64,000 bases of DNA from Anthopleura xanthogrammica (taxonomy: Eukaryota > Cnidaria > Anthozoa > Actiniaria > Actiniidae): NCBI GenBank assembly GCA_964019055.1, contig OZ025212.1, positions 7,069,766-7,133,765 on the forward strand, in the 5' to 3' direction. Positions 38,601 through 44,012 of this stretch are shown here, piece by piece. The translations under genes were made by a program, and so were the position numbers. Each line of letters opens with the position of its first letter. Within the stretch, counting starts at the first letter, position 1. The notes below the pieces were generated by a model that saw nothing but the letters and a program-made list of their open reading frames with translations, searched no databases and had not been told where the DNA came from.

Positions 38601-41413
38601 ATCAGTTCACATTTATTCCATGCTTGCGTCGCTAGTGTGAACCGGTAACCAGGCTTAAAGACTTATTACACCGCTCCTAGCGACGCAAGGATAAGCATAA
38701 CGACATACGTAAGCGCAGATCAATAGTACTTTAAGAGAAGATGTCAGCAAAAATCGAACAAAATCAAAATTTGCCGGCAACAGTCAAAAATTCGATTTCG
38801 CTCATATTTTGGTATTAGGTAGGCCTATATGCGAGATATATCATGGTATGTTTCATTTGTCGAAATATGGCTTCATTTCCGAGAAAAACGAGAAAAACGA
38901 ATTTGTCAATAATTGACCCTTTGAGAGAGCCAAAATATACTCCAACTTCGGGGGGCTCGCGTGCCTTTGCAAAAATATCTACATGTTTAATTCTTAAACA
39001 ACTGTTTAATATGATGTTTTAACTTTAAAAAGCTGAAATTTCATTGTCTTCCAATAAATTTATAACGGTGAAAAAAAATATTTACCAGGGTACTTTGACG
39101 CCTTGTGAAAAGCAACGAATTTTCAAAAAATGTTTTCACCGTGTGCTAAATAAAATAAAAGACCGATATTAAGAAAATAAAAAGTCGAAATAATATTCTA
39201 CAAGGTCACAATGGAAATGGAGATACGAATTAAAACTTTATTCTTAGTTTACAAAATGTATAATAAAACAATTATTGAATTCGGTTTTCGCATGATATCG
39301 TAAATATCAAGACCTCGGCTGTTTTATCCGCCTCAGCCTACGGCTTCGGCAGATAACACGGCCTTGGTCTTGATAATTTACGATATCATGCTCAACCTCA
39401 TCCAATAATTGTTTATTGTTATAACAGTAATTTAGCTCATTATGGGTCCTCTTATTTGACTTGAAATAAAACCAGTATTCAAAAAATTAAGCCAAAAATT
39501 AAAATTTCGGCTTTTTTTTCTTGTGAAAATGGCCTGGGTCCTAAGGCGTTTCCGTGGCTGTACCATCAAACATACTAAACTGACTGTTTTACTAGACCCA
39601 TTCGAAAAATGGCCGCCTTCATTTACATTTTTTCTAAATTTATTGCCTCAAGAGAAAAAAAAAATATGTCAATTGAAAGAAGATAAGATAAATAAGGATT
39701 CTGTGAAAAATCTGGGACAAAAAAGTGGTTATATTAGAAGATATTGCAGTGTAAGCTGTGCAAATGACATCAAAGTGAGGCTAGTCAGTATTGATCAGCA
39801 AAATCTCATACTTATATATCTGTAAATTCATTCCGTTATAACTTAAGAGAAAAAAATACCACAGCATTCAAACTTTTCCTGTACACTCACTTTTGGATGA
39901 TCTTTCAGGTAAAAGTGATATACTGATAAAAATGCTGATTGACGAAGTTTGAATAGAAAAGTGAAAAATCGCCATTTTTAGAATCGGTGTATAACCAGCA
40001 TAAGTTACAGTTACTTTTAATTAATTCTCAAAGAGACATTCTTTATTTGGTAATTTGGCTTTAATTTGACTAGGTCTTTACATGACGTCCGTTACTTCAT
40101 AATTTCTATATTGAATATCTCGGCAACAAAAACAGATATCAAAGAATTAGTAAATGGTATTCTTATTTATTTTTTAAGGGCTTTCAAATCATAAAGCCAT
40201 CCTGTGGGAACTCCACAAGGGACTTCACCCGGTACTGTGTTCTGCAAGACATATTCCTAAATATACATTTGTAACGCTAACTTCAATATCTTTCCTAAGC
40301 GTGTGTCGTTACAGAGAATGTATGTGGCCAAAGATCATTTGGTCTTCAAAAATCGACCAAAATACTTATCGAAATATTTACGGATTGTTTGTATTATACA
40401 TGAAAATGTTCAGAAAAGCGCGAGGTTTTCGAATCCATCGTTACATTTTTGACAGGGTCTGTTTTATTTTAAAGAGAGCCGATTTTCTGGCCTAACTTGA
40501 CATCCTCTCTGTCACGCTTTTTCTCTCATTAAAAAAATCACCCAACCGCTTGCATTCAACTCAAAAAATACTTATATTTTTTGCAAAGAAAATGAATTAA
40601 AAGCATGTAATGAGGTCCACGAAATATCAAATTAACTGTATCCAGTTTTACATTTTTATTCTATAGTCATATTTATCGAGAAAGGATCAAAAGACTCAGA
40701 TTTTGAGGCCTTATTTTTGCCGATTTGTATGGGCTGGCATGTGGGGGCGTGAGTCCTGAATTCTTAGCTGACTTATTTGTTCACATTTTTTCACATGTCT
40801 AAACATCGATTTAGAGTACAAATTTGCTGTTACATTGCCCTTTTTATTATTCGAATCCCTGCTAGCAAAGACTCTACTAGCAGGGAATTTTCATGACAGA
40901 CTTTCGATGCCATTGGCACCGGCTTTTCAGTTGTTTTCTTCAATACCCTTCTTGTTACTTCCGTGTGTATTGCAATATCACAAGTCTCTTTCTTATGCTT
41001 CCTTTGATCACAAGTACGTCGTACTGGTATTCACATTAAGGCGAGTGTATTCCGGGCAACACGGGGTAATCCTGGTCCTTACTAGTGACATAGGCTTTTA
41101 AGCATTTAAGTACAATCATAAGCATATAAGGGTGTTTTTCCTCACAGGAAATTCAGACATAAGCATAAACACAAGCATCAGAATTCGAAAAAAGGAAACG
41201 TTCTTGATCCTTGTGATTATATGTTTATGCTTTAGCTTATACGCTAGTGAGTGAGGACCAGACGTAACTGTAGATGTGTACGTGCCTTTCGAATTACACG
41301 AAATGTCATGTAGACAGATGGAGCTGCTTGGCCTACTTACTGTTGTTATTAGATGAAATCCCTTCACCAAAGGAAAGTTGAAAAACCCAAATAAATGCCA
41401 CAAACATCCACAT
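4651..41413 (-). CDS. Giant mosaic single-pass membrane protein, coral mucin-like protein family (41 exons)
   Basis: Joining 41 exons in phase gives a predicted 3,014 residues. Order N to C: signal peptide; SRCR-CUB-FN3 three times; FN3; CUB; FN3-FN3; CUB; FN3; a Ser/Pro/Thr linker; NIDO; AMOP; VWFD; a conserved post-VWFD segment; a cadherin-like module; EGF modules; a juxtamembrane domain; a Thr-rich stalk; one TM helix; a 44-residue basic tail. From NIDO on, this is the architecture of the Acropora skeletal-matrix 'mucin-like protein' and of SUSD2/MUC4-type proteins. The N-terminal SRCR/CUB/FN3 ectodomain resembles scavenger-receptor-like recognition proteins. It probably sits on or is shed from the cell surface. 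Odd points are an in-frame stop in one EGF exon (7628-7630) and a partial EGF-exon tandem repeat. Two genes wrongly joined is possible, but phases are continuous and no second signal peptide or internal terminator was seen. Confidence 0.75.
4987..5388 (-). CDS. Juxtamembrane domain, Thr-rich stalk and TM helix of the mosaic protein
   Basis: The exon continues a domain ([38 protein letters not shown]) that I cannot assign with certainty. Then come a short O-glycosylation-type stalk ([17 protein letters not shown]) and a 24-residue hydrophobic helix ([19 protein letters not shown]). Donor AAAGTAAGT. The domain could be a divergent SEA-type fold by position, but no SEA cleavage motif is visible. 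Confidence 0.75.
5487..6479 (-). CDS. Two linker and juxtamembrane exons (5487-5596, 6361-6479)
   Basis: 6361-6479 follows the EGF run and encodes a Pro-rich hinge ([14 protein letters not shown]) and [11 protein letters not shown] with two N-glycosylation sites. 5487-5596 encodes [20 protein letters not shown] and ends NKRTRR, joined to SYDY of the next exon. The resulting R-T-R-R-S is a furin-type site just outside the membrane, so the ectodomain may be cleaved. Phases 2-0 and 0-2 join cleanly. Confidence 0.75.
5755..5976. repeat. Fold-back with internal AAAGGGGTA repeats
   Basis: It starts ACGGGGATGCTCCGCCCG and ends with its complement CGGGCGGAGCATCCCCGTA. The interior is a degenerate tandem of about 30-40 bases in which TATA(x)AAAGGGGTA recurs at least five times. 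It is flanked by poly-G (5719-5737) and poly-C (5995-6006) and lies in an intron of the mosaic gene. Confidence 0.75.
6185..6353. repeat. MITE family B, copy in intron
   Basis: The ends are AATAGACCTTTTCAGCTT and its approximate complement AAGCTAAAAAGGTCTATT. Inner arms carry CCCATTTCAGACCATGTGA and TCATGTGGTCTGAAATGGG. It ends eight bases before the exon at 6361. Related copies are at 42597-42791, 50661-50835 and 54168-54321, with a half copy at about 719-761. Confidence 0.8.
6734..8630 (-). CDS. Run of five 123-base EGF exons (one with a stop)
   Basis: Exons 8508-8630, 8036-8158, 7588-7710, 7026-7148 and 6734-6856 are each exactly 123 bases, phase 1-1, one EGF module per exon. Four begin as calcium-binding EGF (DIDEC, DVNEC, DINEC, DIDEC) and have six cysteines, for example [16 protein letters not shown] and [16 protein letters not shown]. 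The exon 7588-7710 begins AESPCKDG and reads HCTC then TAA (plus-strand 7628-7630). Symmetric exons can be lost or skipped without a frameshift. Confidence 0.85.
7588..7710 (-). pseudogene. EGF exon with an in-frame TAA
   Basis: The frame set by both neighbours gives [18 protein letters not shown], then DHCTC, then TAA, then [14 protein letters not shown]. One base (A to T in a Lys codon) would explain it. Splice sites and length are intact, so it looks like a recently disabled exon, a polymorphism or a sequencing error. If included, the product would end before the membrane helix. If skipped, the frame continues. Confidence 0.8.
7768..8083. repeat. 104-bp tandem repeat carrying half an EGF exon plus its donor
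   Basis: The word TCACAGGTACATCTGTAACT starts at 7768, 7872, 7976 and (with a changed end) 8080, an exact 104-base period. Each unit contains the 3' half of the EGF exon at 8036-8158 (coding [17 protein letters not shown]), its GTAAGT donor and about 30 bases of intron. Only the 8036-8158 copy has the 5' half and an acceptor. The others are donor-bearing exon fragments inside the next intron. Confidence 0.85.
8362..8395. repeat. AAAG microsatellite
   Basis: About eight perfect AAAG units in an intron of the mosaic gene. Confidence 0.9.
8894..9230 (-). CDS. Exon with two EGF-like modules
   Basis: It encodes [17 protein letters not shown], then [18 protein letters not shown], then [14 protein letters not shown] and [17 protein letters not shown]. 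The first is a non-calcium EGF ([12 protein letters not shown]) and the second carries the typical C-P-x-G-F-T-G turn. Phase 0-1. It links the cadherin-like module to the EGF run. Confidence 0.85.
9501..10160 (-). CDS. Post-VWFD segment and cadherin-like module (9906-10160, 9501-9697)
   Basis: 9906-10160 encodes a segment with [15 protein letters not shown] and [15 protein letters not shown]. The W-x5-LF-Y and C-x-x-D-x-x-C-x-F-D motifs follow VWFD in SUSD2/MUC4/mucin-like proteins. 9501-9697 encodes [31 protein letters not shown] and [15 protein letters not shown] and the strand pattern are those of cadherin-like Ca2+-binding modules found at this place in the family. Phases 2-1 and 2-0. Confidence 0.75.
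10303..10430. repeat. Short tandem duplication in intron
   Basis: CACGTGTGAGAAAAACGATA followed by CGTCCAATCAGAAGCC occurs twice about 58 bases apart, with a diverged third unit before it. A further fold-back with GAATAAAAACCGTACGCGCG-type ends lies at about 10868-11025. Neither is coding. Confidence 0.7.
11039..11681 (-). CDS. von Willebrand factor D domain (11463-11681, 11039-11368)
   Basis: The first exon begins [19 protein letters not shown], the hallmark VWFD start, and continues [11 protein letters not shown] and [10 protein letters not shown]. The second holds [15 protein letters not shown] strands ([20 protein letters not shown]), [15 protein letters not shown] and TTPSGD, the conserved D-domain end. 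GDPH is the motif at which several mucins and RGMs self-cleave between Asp and Pro, so a nicked, disulfide-held form is possible. Confidence 0.9.
11898..12451 (-). CDS. AMOP domain exon
   Basis: This 554-base exon starts [18 protein letters not shown], then [20 protein letters not shown]. The AMOP signature follows: [53 protein letters not shown] and [19 protein letters not shown], ending CSRYELPEW. All eight expected cysteines of the domain are present. Ends in phase 1, joining WMWGDPH of VWFD. Confidence 0.9.
12618..15424 (-). CDS. NIDO domain, four exons
   Basis: Exons 15285-15424, 14709-15038, 13992-14092 and 12618-12704 encode [25 protein letters not shown] with VYYQVYNSF and [35 protein letters not shown]; and [24 protein letters not shown] and N-T-F-Q-A-V-I-x-T-D-G are nidogen-type motifs, as in nidogen, tectorin alpha and SUSD2. 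Junction phases agree throughout (0-0, 0-2, 1-2). Confidence 0.9.
13212..13975. repeat. Fold-back DNA element in NIDO intron
   Basis: The left end is GTCCACACTATGCCGGATGA and the right end ATCTGACATAGTGTGGAC, inverted copies. GAAAACGCAAC, TTTCGAAAACG and complementary TTTTC strings repeat inside. GTCCACAC termini are common in invertebrate non-autonomous elements. No transposase frame is visible. Confidence 0.75.
15934..16563 (-). CDS. FN3-7 (16309-16563) and Ser/Pro linker (15934-15987)
   Basis: 16309-16563 encodes [36 protein letters not shown] and the FTKTEQG-type end, a fibronectin III module with Y-x-A-x-I in strand F. The 54-base exon 15934-15987 encodes [18 protein letters not shown], a hinge before NIDO. 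Both are phase 1-1. Confidence 0.75.
17026..17290 (+). repeat. tRNA-derived SINE, family 1 (fullest copy)
   Basis: The A-box-like GGGTGGCGTAGCGGTTAGAG and B-box-like GAGTTCGAGTCCCGCC form a tRNA-like head, with a partly duplicated CTCACCAAGGCGACCC. The body follows (GTGAGTAGAGTTTCTAGTTG, GGTTTTTCTCCGGGTTCTCC, TTCCCTCCACAAAAACC). Further copies are at 2590-2780, 45700-45900, 46425-46680, 49090-49250 and 53240-53460. The head does not fold as a functional tRNA. Confidence 0.8.
17444..18096 (-). CDS. CUB domain 5, two exons (17928-18096, 17444-17625)
   Basis: First half: [29 protein letters not shown] and a final ENGPSCR. Second half: [20 protein letters not shown] and [19 protein letters not shown] with a terminal SSYFVIDE. 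This is a classical CUB with four Cys, S-P-N-Y-P and G-F. Every CUB in this gene is split by a phase-2 intron at the same place. Confidence 0.9.
18327..19179 (-). CDS. FN3-5 (18841-19179) and FN3-6 (18327-18617)
   Basis: 18841-19179 encodes [26 protein letters not shown] and [14 protein letters not shown]. 18327-18617 encodes [40 protein letters not shown] and [20 protein letters not shown]. Both are phase 1-1 FN3 modules with the strand B Trp and strand F Tyr. Confidence 0.85.
19212..19810. repeat. Dispersed element, copy 1
   Basis: It shares TACTGTTTAATAAACGA, ACGAGTTTATTGAACT, GAATTAGAGCGACCATACAC and ATGGACTTTTATACATCGAT in the same order with 41877-42390, plus a mirrored GGTATAAAGGTCCATG and ATGAATTATT end. 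Non-coding, in an intron of the mosaic gene. Confidence 0.75.
19939..22417 (-). CDS. CUB domain 4, two exons (22249-22417, 19939-20123)
   Basis: First half: [49 protein letters not shown]. Second half: [19 protein letters not shown] and [17 protein letters not shown]. The four CUB cysteines and the I-x-x-Y-D-G motif are present. The 2.1-kb intron between the halves holds the SINE at 20525-20900 and fold-backs at 20938-21078 and 21947-22240. Confidence 0.85.
20525..20900 (+). repeat. tRNA-derived SINE, family 2
   Basis: The head is CGGTTGGCTCAGTTGGTTGA (A box), GTTCGAGTCCCGG (B box) with GCACCGGACTTTCGTGC between. The body includes GCGCTGCCTTTGTAATTACA and GTGGCTTGGATGACCAC. A reverse-oriented copy lies at about 24490-24700. 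A tRNA-like head alone (GCTCAGCTGGTATAACGAGG) is at 21361-21432. Confidence 0.8.
20938..21078. repeat. Fold-back element
   Basis: AAAAACGAGTACGAGTGTTTC at the left pairs with GAAACACGAAGCACGAGTTTTT at the right, and GTTTCTAAACAC with GTGTTTGGAAAC. CACGAGGCCGCAGGCCGAGTG sits at the centre. Non-coding. Confidence 0.75.
21947..22240. repeat. Fold-back element next to CUB4 exon
   Basis: ATACAGCTATTTCAAAAAAC at the left is mirrored by GTTTTTTTGAAATAGCTGTAT at the right. Inner arms carry TGCATTCCAAG and CTTGGAATGCA. The right end lies about 10 bases from the CUB4 exon's donor. Confidence 0.75.
22861..24113 (-). CDS. FN3-3 (23805-24113) and FN3-4 (22861-23142)
   Basis: 23805-24113 encodes [32 protein letters not shown] and [13 protein letters not shown]. 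22861-23142 encodes [39 protein letters not shown] and [16 protein letters not shown]. Phase 1-1. In the intron between them, 23514-23740 holds GCCGTGTTTACAT-ended fold-backs. Confidence 0.85.
25048..28377 (-). CDS. CUB domain 3, divergent, two exons split by Penelope-like insertions
   Basis: 28218-28377 encodes [38 protein letters not shown]. 25048-25280 encodes [37 protein letters not shown] and [10 protein letters not shown]. It lacks the usual CUB cysteines, as do CUB1 and CUB2 of this gene, which it matches in S-P-G-Y-P, H-Y-E-W-T-F and G-F-R. The 2.9-kb intron carries two Penelope-like fragments. Confidence 0.75.
25537..26790 (+). mobile_element. Degenerate Penelope-like element with endonuclease region
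   Basis: Between inverted repeats (about 25537-25681 and 26619-26788, sharing ACTAATCACAATCTAATGTA and GAGAAGTTTTGTGAAC complements) the plus strand reads, with frameshifts and stops, YVDDTLAYF, then a connector, then [18 protein letters not shown] and [20 protein letters not shown]. The first is a reverse-transcriptase catalytic box. The last two resemble the C-terminal GIY-YIG endonuclease of Penelope-like elements (R-R-L-E-E-R, L-I-x-x-x-K-P). Dead copy in an intron of the mosaic gene. Confidence 0.65.
26944..28048 (-). mobile_element. Penelope-like reverse-transcriptase fragment, head-to-head with a deleted copy
   Basis: The minus strand from about 27914 reads the core and C-terminal half of a reverse transcriptase: [28 protein letters not shown], then [16 protein letters not shown] with the YIDD box. 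It then shifts frame into [18 protein letters not shown] and [18 protein letters not shown]. The N-terminal part and the GIY-YIG nuclease are missing. At 27879-27951 the plus strand repeats the YIDD segment ([17 protein letters not shown]) inverted, then jumps to the same terminal sequence. Both copies end outward in the same about 70 bases (26944-27014 and 27977-28048). Confidence 0.75.
26990..27026 (-). ncRNA. Hammerhead-like motif at Penelope-like terminus
   Basis: On the minus strand: CCGACGA, stem GGAC-TAGC-GTCC, GAAA, then CGTC. This is the core order of a hammerhead ribozyme (CUGANGA, stem II, GAAA, GUC), as reported in terminal repeats of Penelope-like elements. The U of CUGANGA is C here, so activity is doubtful. 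The inverted second terminus (27977-27998) keeps GGAC-TAGC-GTCC-GAAACGTC but has lost the CUGANGA half. Confidence 0.5.
28378..30967. other. Intron rich in fold-back DNA
   Basis: This intron between SRCR3 and CUB3 holds a large nested palindrome (29038-29790). A second inverted pair at about 30180-30240 and 30590-30660 shares GCGCATGCGC and CTGCAGAACG/CGTTCTGCAG. A plus-strand 89-residue frame at 30394-30663 has a hydrophobic N-terminus but no other support. Confidence 0.6.
29038..29790. repeat. Nested palindrome (~750 bp)
   Basis: Outer arms: GAGAGCATAAATGAGAGAGG, GAAACTT and GGGCTATTTTTAGC on the left, mirrored by GCTAAAAATAGCCC and CCTCTCTTATTTATGCTCTC on the right. Inner arms (29231-29500): GATTTAGATTGAGCGTTTAA, GCACGTTTCTATGCAGAATG and GGGAGCACGTT, mirrored by AACGTGCTCCC and the rest. 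One fold-back appears to sit inside another. No gene. Confidence 0.75.
30968..31282 (-). CDS. SRCR domain 3
   Basis: It encodes [70 protein letters not shown] and CYPAGVVC. The layout R-L-x-G-G, G-x-V-E-V, W-G-x-I-C, C-x-G-x-E-x-S-L and C-x-x-x-A-G-V-x-C is a single-exon scavenger receptor cysteine-rich module, phase 1-1. Confidence 0.9.
31762..32124 (-). CDS. FN3-like module 2
   Basis: It encodes [52 protein letters not shown] and [20 protein letters not shown]. The W-x-V-T start and Y-x-V-K-V-F-A strand are FN3-like. A disulfide pair is likely between added cysteines. It is nearly the same as the module at 35731-36084, with nine extra bases. Confidence 0.75.
32287..32806 (-). CDS. CUB domain 2, two exons (32638-32806, 32287-32483)
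   Basis: First half: [40 protein letters not shown]. Second half: [44 protein letters not shown]-type module without the usual cysteines. It closely matches CUB1 (37465-37984) in protein and in intron sequence, consistent with tandem duplication. Confidence 0.8.
32902..33219 (-). CDS. SRCR domain 2
   Basis: It encodes [58 protein letters not shown] and [16 protein letters not shown]. Single exon, 318 bases, phase 1-1. Same size as SRCR1 and very similar to it. Confidence 0.9.
33310..33361. repeat. CAA/AAT trinucleotide tract
   Basis: AACAACAACAACAACAATAATAAT-type repeat of about 50 bases in an intron. Confidence 0.85.
34035..34672. repeat. Long fold-back element (~640 bp)
   Basis: TACTTGCAAAAAGGTTGTCA, ATCTGCAAATTT complements, GTGACGTCAGACTC and GGTAACGCCAGGCAGCACTA on the left are mirrored in reverse order on the right. 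The centre has a T-run (34298-34316) and an AATTC repeat. It lies in the 2.5-kb intron between FN3-1 and SRCR2, which shows no gene. Confidence 0.8.
35731..36084 (-). CDS. FN3-like module 1
   Basis: It encodes [53 protein letters not shown] and [20 protein letters not shown]. Near-identical in DNA to 31762-32124. Third module of the first SRCR-CUB-FN3 triplet. Confidence 0.75.
37165..37447. repeat. Inverted duplication of intron flank
   Basis: GACCTTTTTGCTCTAACACTATTTTCGACTT-type sequence at 37165-37205 is the reverse complement of the block at about 37398-37439, beside CUB1. The paralogous intron at 32222-32263 has the block only once. CAAAAGATGCTTGTAT and its complement border the spacer. 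Confidence 0.7.
37465..37984 (-). CDS. CUB domain 1, two exons (37816-37984, 37465-37661)
   Basis: First half: [37 protein letters not shown]. Second half: [38 protein letters not shown]. Same split as CUB2, with 169- and 197-base exons in both copies. Confidence 0.8.
38096..38163 (+). repeat. tRNA-like sequence (SINE head)
   Basis: TAGTGTAGTGGTTAACACG resembles an A box and GGGTTCGAGTCCTGCC a B box, about 35 bases apart. The arms do not close into a clean cloverleaf, so this is likelier a SINE fragment than a tRNA gene. A similar weak fragment lies at about 12760-12835. Confidence 0.5.
38241..38558 (-). CDS. SRCR domain 1
   Basis: It encodes [58 protein letters not shown] and [16 protein letters not shown]. 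It follows the signal-peptide exon directly and is the most N-terminal recognition module. Confidence 0.9.
38559..41340. other. First intron of the mosaic gene
   Basis: AT-rich. At 38750-38900 is a sequence with AAAAATTCGATTTCGCTCAT and a TTTCATTTCCGAG motif, distantly like the arms at 57505-58275. A fold-back around 39290-39400 has GATATCGTAAATATCAAGAC mirrored by TCTTGATAATTTACGATATC. No coding evidence; the plus-strand 100-residue frame at 39523-39825 has no domain. Confidence 0.5.
41341..41413 (-). CDS. Signal-peptide exon of the mosaic protein
   Basis: It encodes [18 protein letters not shown] then ISSNNN and ends in phase 1 before GTAAGT. Spliced to SRCR1 it reads SSNNNITYRLVGG. The hydrophobic 16-residue core followed by a polar stretch is a typical secretion signal. 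No upstream in-frame ATG is needed. Confidence 0.75.
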
Positions 41414-41876
41414 GATGTCGCTACTCAGTCTGGGAGCACTGTAAATCGTGTATTTAGCCAGCCGGCGTATGATTTCTAGAGACTTGATGAACTGTCTGAA
41501 AACCCGTCTGCTGCCAGAAGAGCGAACTCTTTCTTGCTCCCGGGTGAAATTGGAATCTTAGGAATGAAACATAAAACCACCAGAATGATAAGCTGACTTT
41601 GACCCCACGACTCATTTTTATTTTTTTCTGTCACTTCATGTCACTTCTAGCCGCCTAGTGAATAGAACTATCAAACTCCAACAACACGGAGTGAACTATT
41701 ATTCGGATTTGCATTACAAAAATAAGACAACAAAACAGAATTAAGAAGCCCTTGGATAAAAATAAACAAATGCTTATAATACTGTTTTACTTAACTCGCA
41801 AACACTGACAATGGAAGGATTGCAACAATTTATGCAAGTAAACAGCGGAAAGTTGAAAGTGTTGGAAGGGCTTCAC

Positions 41877-42390
41877 GTACTGTTTAATAAACGATTAGGA
41901 GTGATTTTAGATCTGATAAAACACGATTACGAGTTTATTGAACTCAAAAATTCATGAATACTTCATAAGCCTTCAGGTCGAATTAGAGCGACCATACACG
42001 TCACGAGCATGGACTTTTATACATCGATAGAAGTTCGTATGTAACTGTCATGCGCAGTCGAGGTTTATACGTCACTGCCATGTGCAGTCATTCAAAGAAA
42101 GGCTTCCACATTTTGAAGATAGCATGCCAGTCTGAAGACAGGATTGCTAGTCGACTAAATTCCGTGGGTCGTCGGTGATCGTATGTGAGACTGACCTTGA
42201 TGAGGCTCTAACTCTTCATCTAAGCTTGGAGGCACCTTTATCTCTGATAAAGTTATCCTCATTAGTATTCTTATATAAAGACCACTTGAATATAATGAAG
42301 ATGACTTTATCGGGTATAAAGGTCCATGCGTATGGTCACTCCAATTGGGCCAAAGGCTTATGAATTATTTATGAGTCTCTTAAAATCACT
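41877..42390. repeat. Dispersed element, copy 2
   Basis: Same order of blocks as 19212-19810 (TACTGTTTAATAAACGAT, GAGCGACCATACACGTCACG, GACTGACCTTGATGAGGCTC, ATTGGGCCAAAGGCTTATGA), slightly shorter. Non-coding. Confidence 0.75.
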
Positions 42391-42596
42391 CGGAAAAAAA
42401 CTTTCGGATCGAAATATAAGTTTTGAAATGACATTGCGTCTCAAAACTGGGATCATATATACAATTTAACTAATCCCAATGAAATGTGGTTACCATTGTC
42501 AATAAGCACAGCGCGTGTTCGTGCGCGTAGTTCCCTATAGATTACATCAGAATTTAATAAAAGAATGTACGATGGAGATATTCTAAAAATCAAAGC

Positions 42597-42791
42597 AATA
42601 GACCTCATCGGCTTGGGTGTAATGTTGTCCCATTTCAGACCACGTGTCATTCCACAGAGTTTCTTTGTTTAACGGTTGCGCATGAGAAGATACATGAACA
42701 TGGATACAACTCAAATAAAGAATCTTATTCTCAAGAGAATGACACGTGGTCTGAAATGGGACAACATTACCCCAAGCCGATGAGGTCTATT
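42597..42791. repeat. MITE family B, copy
   Basis: AATAGACCTCATCGGCTTGG at the left and CCAAGCCGATGAGGTCTATT at the right are exact complements. Inner arms GTCCCATTTCAGACCACGTG and CACGTGGTCTGAAATGGGAC also pair. The cleanest copy of the family here. Confidence 0.85.
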
Positions 42792-43937
42792 AAATCTAAA
42801 GATCCAAAGAAAGTTTTATTAAAGATTTATGTTCGGATCTATAACTATGGAATTATCTTAAGGGAACAGGATAACTTCTAAATCATTTTACGCAAAAGCT
42901 GAATTACGCGCTCCTTTTTCAATATTATATATCTTCAATAAGTATACATTTTCTGAAAGATAAATAATCGTATAGTAATTTTCGAAAACCAATTCAGATT
43001 TGTCTGTTTTGAGTGACAACAAAATATATCTTCTTTAAAACGTTCTAGTACATTCAGATTACATCGATCGGATCGAACTGAAATTTTGGATTATGATAAA
43101 ATAAAAGTGCACGATCTTTGCTATTTTTGTCGCTAACAGACCTGACTAACTGAGAATTACAACAATATATTCCTCATTTAATTTCCAAGATGGCGGACGA
43201 CAGTACAAGAAATGACCATAACATATCCTAGTCTTTATGCAAGCAATTTTTTGTCGCTAACAGACCTGACTAACTGAGAATTACAACAATTTATACAAGC
43301 AAATAGCGGAAAGCTCGACATGTGGGAACGGCTTTACAAAAACGATTCGTTTCATTTGGGGGTGTAGCCGGGGGGGGGGGGGGGGGGGGCAGGAGGCCCG
43401 GGCTTCCCTCCTCCTCCATCGTGTTGCCCATGTGAAGTTCAAGTGAATGTAAGCTTAAGCTTATCAGTAATATTTTTCGACAATTTTCAGTGTAGTTCAC
43501 TTTCCACCTAAAAAAAACTTATAACTTTGATTACTAAGATTTGCTGAATAAAATCCTTTGGTCTATACATGTATTCATATGTTCTACAATCTATAATTAT
43601 TTTTCTTCGAATTGAAAAGTTTTCTAATGCTTTTGAAGGCTTAAAATAATGGTTTTTCTTTTAGTTTTTCCTTCTGGGTTCTGGTAAAATCAAACGAAGT
43701 GGTAACGCTATAACCAGCGTTATGCCGTCACACAATTGTCACGTTTTTAGCACTAAATATACTATTTATGGGAGCTCCGCTTTTAGGCAGTGCCTAAATC
43801 TATATATTAGCTCTCCTTTAGCATTGGTTTGGTTCGCTTGGTACTATCTCGTTTCGCGCAGTTTCGCGCGTTTTTGTCTGAGTACTTTCTAACGTGTTGC
43901 ATTCTGGGACGAGATCGCCTGGTTCCTCATTTCCAAG

Positions 43938-43979
43938 ATGGCGGACGACAGTACAAGAAGTGACCATAACATATCCTAG
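43938..43979 (+). promoter_or_regulatory. Possible upstream ORF and leader of RPAP1
   Basis: CCAAGATGGCGGACGAC resembles a YY1-type element at the start of many housekeeping genes. It also contains an ATG opening a 13-codon frame (MADDSTRSDHNIS, stop) that ends 33 bases before the RPAP1 ATG. Whether it is transcribed cannot be seen. The same segment is duplicated near 43190-43245. Confidence 0.45.
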
Positions 43980-44012
43980 TCTTTTTGCAACAAATATATG
44001 ATACTAATCATA

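Larger units (their letters stand above)
41414..44012. other. Divergent intergenic region
   Basis: It separates the mosaic gene (minus) from RPAP1 (plus). It holds a dispersed element (41877-42390), a MITE B copy (42597-42791), a poly-G run (43370-43389), a direct repeat of GTCGCTAACAGACCTGACTA (43127 and 43251), and two copies of a segment with AAGATGGCGGACGACAGTAC (43190 and 43934). Both promoters are presumably here. Confidence 0.6.
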
